This document shows, piece after piece, positions 1 to 6,219 of a stretch of 7,914 bases of DNA. The translations under genes and the position numbers were made by a program. The notes under the pieces were generated by a model. The model did not search any database. It worked only from the letters and a program-made list of their open reading frames with translations, and was not told the origin of the DNA. The DNA is taken from assembly GCF_034470605.1 (NCBI RefSeq), contig NZ_JARGYT010000057.1, positions 1 to 7,914 on the forward strand, read 5' to 3'. The DNA comes from Cyrtobacter comes (GTDB lineage Bacteria > Pseudomonadota > Alphaproteobacteria > Rickettsiales > Midichloriaceae). Every line of letters starts with the position of its first letter. Positions within the stretch are counted from its first letter, which is position 1.

Positions 1-108
1 TTCGCTAAACTCAAAGAAAATCGACGCTTAGCATTACGATTTGAGAAATCCGATCTCTCTTTCCTTGCCTTTATAGCTTTAGCATCTATTAAATACAACC
101 TTTGTTAA
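1..108 (+). CDS. IS5-family transposase, C-terminal end (partial)
   Basis: Frame 1 is open from the window edge to TAA at 106-108 and gives 35 residues, including KLKENRRLALRFEK near the start and FLAFIALASIKYNLC at the end. This matches the closing part of IS5-family DDE transposases, where a catalytic Glu helix is followed by an F-x-x-L-K-x-x-R-R-x-A-x-R-x-E/D-K segment and a hydrophobic FLAF-x-x-LAS tail. The catalytic Glu would lie just outside the window, so intactness of the enzyme cannot be judged. The same segment occurs at the right edge in opposite orientation with no base differences, which suggests recent copies of one element. The family call rests on recognition of this tail only. 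Confidence 0.8.
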   Translation, partial: FAKLKENRRLALRFEKSDLSFLAFIALASIKYNLC

Positions 109-115
109 CAGTGCC
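1..115 (+). mobile_element. Right end of an IS5-family insertion sequence (left copy)
   Basis: This is the 3' end of an IS that continues beyond the window. Bases 3-120 are the perfect reverse complement of 7797-7914 (118 of 118 bases). The shared sequence stops after GTGCCTAATA, where the two flanks become different, so the element probably ends at about 115 (GTGCC). The following TAA (116-118) would then be a TNA-type 3-bp target site, as in some IS5-family subgroups. The transposase stop codon lies only about 7 bp from this presumed tip. The exact tip is inferred, since the other end of the element is not visible. Confidence 0.75.
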
Positions 116-120
116 TAATA

Positions 121-340
121 AATTAGGATTAGAATTCACGCAACATCTTAACTTGTTATTCGTCCCTTTTTTCCCCACCTTTTTGGCTAAATAATTTCCC
201 TCAGACTTATACCTATTTTGCCAATTTCTTACTGTATTTGATGCTATTTCAAATTTTATTGAGGCGCTATTGCAGCTGTTACCTCTATTTACATATTTTA
301 TAACTTTCTTGCGAAAATCTTGGCTCTACGATACCGGCAT
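121..340 (-). pseudogene. IS630-family transposase, N-terminal remnant
   Basis: Reading the minus strand from ATG at 340-338 gives MPVS, then a TAG stop at 328-326. The same frame then runs on without another stop through SQDFRKKVIKYVNRGNS, SIKFEIASNTVRNWQNRYK and NYLAKKVGKKG to VNSNPNL at the IS5 boundary. This is the N-terminal helix-turn-helix region of IS630-family transposases, typically S-x-D-(F/L)-R-x-K-V, then a W-x-x-R-Y-K segment and a V-x-x-NP-x-x-T-L segment. The gene is dead on two counts: codon 5 is a stop where the family usually has Tyr or another residue, and all sequence beyond about residue 73, including the DDE catalytic domain, is missing because the IS5-family element abuts it. 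The remnant is evidence of nested insertion. Confidence 0.75.
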
Positions 341-451
341 TTTCTTTTGAATATAACTTATCTGTACGCAGATCTCAACTTAATTTACTATAGTTCATTT
401 GAGTTATTATAAAGTTTTGCCGATTTAAAAATATAGAAAGTTTATTCTTTC

Positions 452-478
452 AGGTTTTTAATGCAGATATAAAAACCT
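452..478. repeat. Hairpin-forming inverted repeat, 9-bp arms
   Basis: AGGTTTTTA at 452-460 and TAAAAACCT at 470-478 are perfect reverse complements with a 9-nt loop. The structure lies upstream of the dead IS630-family gene and has no neighbouring open gene to terminate. Neither side carries a clean T-tract next to a GC-rich stem, so it is not a standard terminator. Confidence 0.4.
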
Positions 479-882
479 AAATATTACCGCAAATACGGCT
501 TCGCTATAACCGAATCTATATCGCTTTTTATAACATTTATTTAGTATATTTTGCTCTCTCGCCTATGAAGAGCAGCCCTGCTTTATTTTATATAGCTAAA
601 GCGTCATAGAAATGGTACATAACTAATTTTAAAAATACCTTAATTATCATTGGGTTAAGTTTAATAAAATTACTTTTTAATTACCTTTTATGTAATAATT
701 TTATACCGCCATAGCTATACAAAAACCATATATCTCTTTTTTATGAGAGCTTTTAAAGCTTCAATTAGCCTTTCTCTTAAATCGGTATGGAATCTTGATT
801 TTCAATATACGAAAACTCAATCATATCAGAGCATTATTTTAATATGCCTATAACTCATAAACGTTTCATAAAGTCTTAGATT

Positions 883-923
883 TCAGATAATGCCATACCT
901 CCAAAATTCCTAAGATTATCTGA
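883..923. repeat. Inverted repeat, 9-bp arms, 23-nt spacer
   Basis: TCAGATAAT at 883-891 is the exact reverse complement of ATTATCTGA at 915-923. It lies in the gene-free region downstream of hslU. No function is visible. It could be a relic of an IS terminus or a weak RNA structure, or chance in AT-rich DNA. Confidence 0.3.
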
Positions 924-1106
924 TATAACCCAGAACCTGGAACCCTTTAACCATATACTGATTAAAGAGCCCCCACATTAAATAACTTCAATGTACATTT
1001 GAATCTAAAGCCCTTCTAAATCATGCTTCAATCTTTATTATTTTCTAATAACACACGCATTCCTTATATCTCTTTATAGATTACAAATAAACTCAGATCA
1101 TCATCA

Positions 1107-2435
1107 TTAAATTATAAACCTTGATAAATCTCTCTCATCTGGGAAATTATCCTTAACATGCCCATCCACGTATTTTTCATCTATAGTTATCTTAGAATCA
1201 TTCATGGAAGGCGCATCAAAACTTACTTCATCTAGCAGTTTTTCCATAATAGCATATAACCTTCTTGCACCTATATTCTCAAGCTCATCATTTGCAATTT
1301 TAGAAAGCCGAGCAATTCTCCTGATTCCACAATTTGTAAAATCTAGATCAACACCCTCTACATCTAAAAGCGCTTTATACTGCTTTATTATACTATTCTC
1401 AGTATCTTTAAGTATATTAACAAAATCATCCTCCGATAACGGTGAAAGCGATACTTTAACGGGAAATCTACCTTGAAGCTCAGGTAACATATCAGATGGA
1501 TCTGTTATATGAAATGCACCAGAAGCTATAAACAGTATGTGATTAGTTTTTATTGGTCCATATTTCGTATTTACAACCGTCCCCTCAACTATTGGCAACA
1601 AATCTCTTTGCACCCCCTCTCGACTTACCTCTCTTGACTTCCCTTCACTACTTTTACTTGCAATTTTATCTATCTCATCTAAAAATACTATGCCGTCCTC
1701 TTCCGTAAGTTTAATTGCCTCCATAATAACCTTCTCTTCGTCCACCATCTTATCAGCTTCCTCACGCATCAAAATCTTTATGGCTTCTTTAAGCGGGACC
1801 TTCACGTTTTTACTCTTCTTTGCTCCTAGCATCTTGCCTATTAGATCGCCAACGTTCAATAACCCAACTTGCCCACTTGTACCAGGCATATCAAAAAGCT
1901 GACCAGTCGAACCTTGCATACCAGCACTTTCTGATACACTTATTTCTATTATTTTTTCATCTATCTCCCCACTTAATATCTTTTCCATATAAGAGCGCCT
2001 TGTTTCTATACTTGCGCTTTCTCCGGCTAAAATAGTTAACAATCTCTCAATAGCTTTGTGCTTAGCCTCCTTTTCTGTAGATGTTCTCATCACATCCTTA
2101 ACCAGCTTTATAGCTATATCAAGTAGGTCTCTTATTATAGATTCAACATCCCTTCCTACATAACCAACTTCTGTGAATTTAGTTGCTTCAACCTTAATAA
2201 AAGGCGCATTCACTAGCTTTGCCAACCTCCTAGAAATTTCAGTTTTACCAACGCCGGTTGGGCCAATCATTAGTATATTCCTAGGTATTATTTCTTCCAT
2301 CAATTGTGCGGAAACCATTTTTCTCCTCCATCTATTTCTTAGCGCTATAGCAACGGCTCTCTTAGCCTCTTTCTGCCCTATTATAAATCTATCCAGCTCT
2401 AAGACAACTTGCGCGGGTGTTAAGTTAGAATTCAT
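1107..2435 (-). CDS. hslU: ATP-dependent protease ATPase subunit HslU (ClpY)
   Basis: HslU is the hexameric AAA+ unfoldase that feeds proteins into the HslV peptidase in the cytoplasm. The product has 442 residues, almost the same as E. coli HslU (443). The Walker A motif GPTGVGKT is at 58-65 and the substrate-gripping pore loop GYVG at 91-94. The variable I-domain spans roughly 108-245, Walker B FLDEIDKI is at 251-258, sensor 1 is near IASGAF (303-308), the arginine finger is in LQGRFPV (320-326) and sensor 2 in IGARRL (388-393). The C-terminus, DLSRFII, is the intact tail that inserts into HslV pockets, so the protein should dock a HslV. No hslV is adjacent: the upstream 274 bp is non-coding and is followed by an unrelated gene. 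The ATG at 2435 gives the expected N-terminus (LDRFIIGQ), although no Shine-Dalgarno sequence is visible. TAA stop. Confidence 0.97.
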   Translation of the reverse strand: MNSNLTPAQVVLELDRFIIGQKEAKRAVAIALRNRWRRKMVSAQLMEEIIPRNILMIGPTGVGKTEISRRLAKLVNAPFIKVEATKFTEVGYVGRDVESIIRDLLDIAIKLVKDVMRTSTEKEAKHKAIERLLTILAGESASIETRRSYMEKILSGEIDEKIIEISVSESAGMQGSTGQLFDMPGTSGQVGLLNVGDLIGKMLGAKKSKNVKVPLKEAIKILMREEADKMVDEEKVIMEAIKLTEEDGIVFLDEIDKIASKSSEGKSREVSREGVQRDLLPIVEGTVVNTKYGPIKTNHILFIASGAFHITDPSDMLPELQGRFPVKVSLSPLSEDDFVNILKDTENSIIKQYKALLDVEGVDLDFTNCGIRRIARLSKIANDELENIGARRLYAIMEKLLDEVSFDAPSMNDSKITIDEKYVDGHVKDNFPDERDLSRFII

Positions 2436-2709
2436 AAAAATACAGCTAATTTCTTATATAAAGTACGGAGGATAAACTAGTTATTTTTTTCTGTCTAATC
2501 TTTTATATAGAACAACAATAAACTCAGCATATAGTTCTGTTGATAATAAATAATTTTATTATTAGAATTCTATATATTATCTTTATCTCATCATTAATAG
2601 CTATAACTTTAAGGGTCGTTACCTTGTTCAATAAATAGTTATATTTAGATAGATGATTGGAGATAATTTTTAGATTTTTATTTAGAACAAGATTAGCAAC
2701 AAGCCAAAA
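2436..2709. other. Non-coding spacer between hslU and the unknown gene
   Basis: This 274-bp spacer lies between two minus-strand genes. It is very AT-rich, and I see no open reading frame of note, no hslV remnant and no clear intrinsic terminator. The 7-bp arms CTTGTTC (2623-2629) and GAACAAG (2685-2691) could close a long, weak stem just after the stop of the unknown gene. The length suggests that hslU has its own promoter here, but no convincing -35/-10 pair could be picked in the AT-rich background. Confidence 0.5.
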
Positions 2710-4569
2710 TTATGATGCACATTCAACGCATGACCCCTGTATAGGATCAAGTGGATTATGCTCACTACCTATTTTATTACCATATTCATTATTTTCCGAT
2801 TGAGCCAAGCTATCATAATCTTTATCCATCATTTTGTCATCACAATATGGTGTTTTAATATTAACAAGCAGCATATTATAATACTCCGCCTCATTAGTTA
2901 ATTGCTGTCTTGTTTTTTCATCACCATGTTCTAACTTTGGTTTTAGCATGTTTAAAGAGCGTTCGATTATAGGTCGTAGGCCCATATACTCATTACTACC
3001 ATCATAAGCCCTCTCTACATCAGTAAGCCACTTTCGTAAAACTTTTGCCGTAAAAAATACATTCTTTGATGCCTCATTAAAATTTCCAACCATCCTTTGG
3101 GTTGTTGCTGAATCTAAGTGTCCGAAACGAAATCCTTTGTACATTCTATCTTGCTTGAATTCATGTATAAATTTATCTATATTTCCCTGTTCAGCGTCTA
3201 GGTAATTTAGTACTGACTTAATACTTTTTAGCAAAAATTCACGACTTTCTTTATCACGCTTTAACATAAAAGCATGCTCAGTATTTACCAAAGCCTTCAT
3301 TGATGATTTTATATTTTTTGGCATAAATTCAACTATCGTATTATATTCTTTATCTGTAGTAGTACTTGTAATCCAGTGTAAAAATTTAAAAACTACTGGC
3401 ACCGAGAGGCCATCCAATGCTACAAATGCGGTAGTAACTGTTTTTAATAGTTGATTATCTGATTTATTCATATTGACTTTTTGTGTAGCAAATTTCAAGC
3501 TATATGCAACATTTACCAAACTGAATGCATCTCTAGGAAGAATCCAATTTTCTGGCATCAATGTTAATGATAAGTGTGCAATTTTATAAAGTATAATTGA
3601 TAAAAGTTGCCCTTTATTCTGAGACCAGAAAGACTCCCACAATATAGCCGTGGCCACTTGAACAATAGCCATACCCTCTTTTTGTAAATACGGCTTAAAA
3701 AGATTAACTACATAATCACTTATAATTTGCGGCGCATAAAACTTAAATAACTCCAAACAAAAGTGCTCTTTACACTTATATGTAACAAGTTGCTTAATTC
3801 CAAATTCTACTAGAGAATAGTACTTAATTATAGTAGGCCATTGTTTATCCGGGTCTAGAGTTACCCCTCCAAATTTTTGTAATAGCGAATTGGATCGGTT
3901 TGCTACTTCAAGAACTAAAGAAGTATTCTCCACCAGCCCCTTCGCCTTATACGCTTGAGATTGGGCTATTGTTAACCAAGTATCTCTAAAATTTGGATAA
4001 TGTGCTTCTGGATAAGAAGCATAAATATATTTTACATGTGCCAACCGATTCTCACTATCAACCTCTACACGAATTTTAACTAATTGCCCATTATGATGTA
4101 CATGTATAGTTGTTCCTTGAGATAGAGGTATATTTACAGGTACATACTCTATTACCTCTCTAATATTATCATTATATTCACCATTATTAGGTGTAATTAC
4201 CGGTATTGCAACATTTACAAAACAATCTTTGAGTTGTTTTGTTACAAAAGCTTGATCATTAATATCATTATGACCAAGGTATTCTCTTACATCGATTGTT
4301 ATAGCACCCTTTGTATCAAAATTATTATAAGAGTCACCGTTTGATTCTGTAGTTCTTGCTTTAGCTAATGTTTTTATTGTATAATAAGAGAAATTCTGAT
4401 GACTAGGCCTATAAGGTACTAAATCTTGTGTGGAATTTTGTTCTGTGCTTGAATCCACCACTTGGTGGGAATTTTGCTCTGCGCTTGCCCCTTGCTTTTT
4501 AAAAAAGGAAAAGATTTTAAAAAATGAAAACATAGCTACATCAATAATAAAAATTTTATACAAAAACAT
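2710..4569 (-). CDS. Hypothetical protein, long, mostly helical, unknown family
   Basis: I do not recognise this 619-residue protein. I chose the ATG at 4569 because AAGGG (4575-4579) sits 5 nt upstream of it. An in-frame ATG at 4590 adds seven residues but has no such site, and a third at 4533 is also possible. The N-terminus (1-26) is hydrophobic and aromatic with lysines, ending FFKIFSFFKKQ, and could be a membrane anchor or amphipathic helix. A polar Gln/Asn/Ser stretch follows (about 27-50) that contains a 12-residue tandem duplication. The middle (about 190-520) looks largely alpha-helical with long Leu/Ile/Phe-rich runs, and the tail is acidic and ends with a CVEC pair of cysteines (614-617). 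No Walker, protease, nuclease or repeat motif is apparent. It has its own candidate promoter. A lineage-specific membrane-associated or secreted protein is possible, but that is inference. Confidence 0.8.
   Translation of the reverse strand: MFLYKIFIIDVAMFSFFKIFSFFKKQGASAEQNSHQVVDSSTEQNSTQDLVPYRPSHQNFSYYTIKTLAKARTTESNGDSYNNFDTKGAITIDVREYLGHNDINDQAFVTKQLKDCFVNVAIPVITPNNGEYNDNIREVIEYVPVNIPLSQGTTIHVHHNGQLVKIRVEVDSENRLAHVKYIYASYPEAHYPNFRDTWLTIAQSQAYKAKGLVENTSLVLEVANRSNSLLQKFGGVTLDPDKQWPTIIKYYSLVEFGIKQLVTYKCKEHFCLELFKFYAPQIISDYVVNLFKPYLQKEGMAIVQVATAILWESFWSQNKGQLLSIILYKIAHLSLTLMPENWILPRDAFSLVNVAYSLKFATQKVNMNKSDNQLLKTVTTAFVALDGLSVPVVFKFLHWITSTTTDKEYNTIVEFMPKNIKSSMKALVNTEHAFMLKRDKESREFLLKSIKSVLNYLDAEQGNIDKFIHEFKQDRMYKGFRFGHLDSATTQRMVGNFNEASKNVFFTAKVLRKWLTDVERAYDGSNEYMGLRPIIERSLNMLKPKLEHGDEKTRQQLTNEAEYYNMLLVNIKTPYCDDKMMDKDYDSLAQSENNEYGNKIGSEHNPLDPIQGSCVECAS
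4431..4487 (-). repeat. In-frame 36-bp-period tandem duplication
   Basis: The 20-base unit at 4432-4451 recurs at 4468-4487 with two mismatches (18 of 20), a period of 36 bp or 12 codons. In the protein it gives two copies of S-x-E-Q-N-S-x-Q, at residues 29-36 and 41-48. It lies in the polar linker just after the hydrophobic N-terminus of the unknown protein. Both mismatches are C/T differences. Confidence 0.65.
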
Positions 4570-4574
4570 TGCTA

Positions 4575-4579
4575 CCCTT
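4575..4579 (-). promoter_or_regulatory. Shine-Dalgarno site that decides the start at 4569
   Basis: On the minus strand AAGGG lies 5 nt before the ATG at 4569-4567. It is one of the few recognisable ribosome-binding sites in the window and favours this start over the upstream ATG at 4590. Confidence 0.5.
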
Positions 4580-4651
4580 ACTGGATGCATTATTGGTTAT
4601 GATGGTATAGCTTGCATCTATGCATTGATTTAATTATTGCTAATGCGCTAC

Positions 4652-4696
4652 ATTATATAGGCATGTTCTATTATAATCAGCATAAAGTTGTATCAA
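4652..4696 (-). promoter_or_regulatory. Candidate promoter of the unknown gene
   Basis: Two perfect TATAAT hexamers occur on the minus strand, at 4675-4670 and 4657-4652. The first has TTGATA (4696-4691) as a -35, with a short 15-bp spacer. That -35 overlaps the last codon and the TGA stop of glmU. The second TATAAT has only weak -35 candidates. Either would give a 5' leader of roughly 70-95 nt before the ATG at 4569. TATAAT is frequent by chance in AT-rich DNA, so this is tentative. Confidence 0.4.
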
Positions 4697-6000
4697 AAAG
4701 CCTTTTTATGCCTTCTTTTTTTAACAATTAATTCTGGTCTTGAAATTGCAAAAGAGCCTTCTGGCATGTTTTTTGTTAATACCGTTCCTGCGGCAATAAA
4801 GGAATCTCTTTCTATTGTTAATGGCGATACTATAGATGTATTAGACCCTATAAATGTGTTATCACCAACATTTGACTTATGCTTCTTCGCCCCATCGTAA
4901 TTACAAAATACGGATCCTGCACCAATGTTGACGCCTTCACCAATATAGGCATCTCCTATATAAGAAAGATGAGAACATTTAGAATTATCTCCAATTATTG
5001 AGTTTTTCACTTCTACAAAGTTCCCTATTTTGGCATTTTCTCTAAGCTCTGTATCTGGCCTTATTCTTGCAAAGGGCCCTACTATACAGTTTTTTTCTAT
5101 CTTTGCTCCTTCTATATGCGAAAATGATAATATTTTAACTCCAGATTTAATATAGACCTCCTTACCTAAAACGGTATATGGATAGATAATCACACCTGGT
5201 TCTACAAACGTAAATGGTGTTAGAAATACAGTTTTAGGAGCAATCATTACAACCCCATTTTCAATCAAATTATTCCGTAATTTTTCCTGCATGAATTCCT
5301 CAATAACTACCAGCTCTTGCCTTGTATTAGCGCCGCATAGATATTTTTCTTCAAATTTATCAAATTTTATAGTTGCTTGATTGAGGTGTAAATATTTAAC
5401 TATATCAGTTAAATATTGTTCATTTTTTGGTTCTTTTTTTGAATAGTTTTCTTGTAAAAATCTTAGTGCTAAAACTTTTGAGCAAGATAAAAGCCCTGAG
5501 TTACAAATTGTTATTTTACGCTGCAATTGGGTGGATTGCTTATGTTCTACTATTTCAATAAGTTTGCCATTATCTATAATCAACTTACCATACTCGTTTT
5601 CTCTATTAGATTCAAAGGCGGAAATAAATAGATCACTATCTGAATTCACAAGTTCAGATATTATATTTTGTTCAATAAGTGGTGCATCACCTAGTGCTAT
5701 AAGTATTTTGGAGTGAATTTCAATACATTGATCAAATGCACATCTCAATGCATCCATAGTACCACTTGGCTCTTCTTGTATAACGGTAATAAATCTATAC
5801 CTACCTTCAATTATTTTAAATTTACTGTTTTTCACCAATTCCTGGCTTGCTACAACAATAATATTATTCACATATCCAATAATCGAAATTATTACGTGTT
5901 CCAGCATGGGAACTGAGGCAACTTCAAGCAACACCTTTGGAACCCCGCCCCCCATTCTTGTACCACGACCAGCCGCTAATATTATGCCAGTACTACCCAT
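4693..6000 (-). CDS. glmU: Bifunctional GlmU: GlcNAc-1-P uridyltransferase / GlcN-1-P acetyltransferase
   Basis: GlmU acetylates glucosamine-1-phosphate with acetyl-CoA and then couples the product to UTP, giving UDP-GlcNAc for peptidoglycan and lipid A in the cytoplasm. The N-terminal nucleotidyltransferase shows LAAGRGTRM (8-16), K22, Q75, GT (80-81), GDAPLI with D105, YGK (137-139), E152 in VEHK, N167 and N225; these align with the known active-site residues of E. coli GlmU. From about 250 a left-handed beta-helix acetyltransferase domain follows, with RIRP (312-315), NFVEVKN (327-333), the catalytic His in SHLSY (H344), NIGAG (358-362), NYDG (367-370) and GSNTS (385-389). At 435 residues it is slightly shorter than E. 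coli GlmU (456), mostly at the basic C-terminus, KKRRHKK. Next to GT the usual GH is replaced by MD (82-83). The ATG at 6000 sits close to the first motif, as expected. The stop is TGA. Confidence 0.96.
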   Translation of the reverse strand: MGSTGIILAAGRGTRMGGGVPKVLLEVASVPMLEHVIISIIGYVNNIIVVASQELVKNSKFKIIEGRYRFITVIQEEPSGTMDALRCAFDQCIEIHSKILIALGDAPLIEQNIISELVNSDSDLFISAFESNRENEYGKLIIDNGKLIEIVEHKQSTQLQRKITICNSGLLSCSKVLALRFLQENYSKKEPKNEQYLTDIVKYLHLNQATIKFDKFEEKYLCGANTRQELVVIEEFMQEKLRNNLIENGVVMIAPKTVFLTPFTFVEPGVIIYPYTVLGKEVYIKSGVKILSFSHIEGAKIEKNCIVGPFARIRPDTELRENAKIGNFVEVKNSIIGDNSKCSHLSYIGDAYIGEGVNIGAGSVFCNYDGAKKHKSNVGDNTFIGSNTSIVSPLTIERDSFIAAGTVLTKNMPEGSFAISRPELIVKKRRHKKAF

Positions 6001-6062
6001 CTTTAAAATAAAGACACACTATTTTCATATACAGATTGAAATACAATCCATCACTTAAGCAA

Positions 6063-6099
6063 ATTATAGCGTCATTAGAGGAAAATAAAATACGCTATA
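6063..6099 (-). promoter_or_regulatory. Candidate glmU -10 box inside an inverted repeat
   Basis: TATAAT on the minus strand (6068-6063) lies 62 nt upstream of the glmU ATG and is the best -10 candidate; the -35 region is weak. The box overlaps one arm of a perfect 8-bp inverted repeat, TATAGCGT (6065-6072) and ACGCTATA (6092-6099), spaced by 19 nt. A repressor dimer binding here would cover the promoter, but no regulator is known from this window. Confidence 0.4.
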
Positions 6100-6167
6100 C
6101 AATAAGAATTATAAAACTGATATTATAAGGTGTGAAAGAGAAATTGCTGGTATTTTTTAATTAAAAA

Positions 6168-6199
6168 TTGATAATCTAGACTTATGTTATATAGATTAT
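6168..6199 (+). promoter_or_regulatory. Candidate promoter and operator of the GNAT gene
   Basis: TTGATA (6168-6173) and TATAGA (6190-6195) are spaced by 16 bp and lie about 25 bp before the start codon. Overlapping both is a perfect 8-bp inverted repeat, ATAATCTA (6171-6178) and TAGATTAT (6192-6199), with arm centres 21 bp apart, about two helical turns. A second, odd palindrome, AACTAAA-T-TTTAGTT (6202-6216), ends 3 bp before the ATG. The layout suits an operator, but all sites are AT-rich and could be chance. Confidence 0.4.
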
Positions 6200-6219
6200 T
6201 AAACTAAATTTTAGTTAGC

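Larger units (their letters stand above)
341..1106. other. Gene-free, probably decayed region
   Basis: No convincing gene is present on either strand in these 766 bases, and stops are frequent in all frames. The part next to 340 is presumably the 5' flank of the dead IS630-family gene. The only open stretch I noted is about 26 codons on the minus strand (about 795-718, ending in TAG at 717-715), rich in Arg, Lys, Leu and Ile. It has no good start and I cannot assign it. Small structures are present: a 9-bp-stem hairpin at 452-478, a short GC hairpin at 571-582 followed by T-rich DNA, and a 9-bp inverted repeat at 883-891 and 915-923. The 3' side of hslU borders this region. It looks like decayed sequence, as is common in reduced Rickettsiales-type genomes. 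Confidence 0.5.

Noticed and set aside
571..582. GC hairpin followed by T-rich DNA as a terminator for the left transposase
   Set aside because: It lies more than 450 bp beyond the transposase stop, the stem is only 4-5 bp, and the downstream sequence is T-rich by composition rather than a clean tract.
715..795. Possible small gene on the minus strand
   Set aside because: Only about 26 codons are open, with no sensible start and no recognisable family; stops flank it in the same frame.
901..960. tRNA-like GGTTC segments on the minus strand
   Set aside because: No acceptor stem, anticodon arm or CCA-adjacent pairing can be built around them. I found no tRNA or rRNA anywhere in the window.
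2466..2473. Shine-Dalgarno-like CGGAGGAT on the plus strand
   Set aside because: No start codon with an open frame follows on the plus strand, and the hslU gene is on the other strand.
1204..2475. Several plus-strand open frames opposite hslU, and similar ones opposite the unknown gene and glmU
   Set aside because: They are Ser/Ile/Leu-rich antisense shadows of clear minus-strand genes and lack starts or families.
2436..2709. Remnant of hslV upstream of hslU
   Set aside because: The spacer is only 274 bp, stop-rich and without any peptidase-like segment; an hslV gene needs about 530 bp.
2710..2730. Eukaryotic CaaX prenylation signal at the end of the unknown protein
   Set aside because: The last four residues are ECAS, so the Cys is at the third position from the end instead of the fourth. 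Only a CxxC pair is present.
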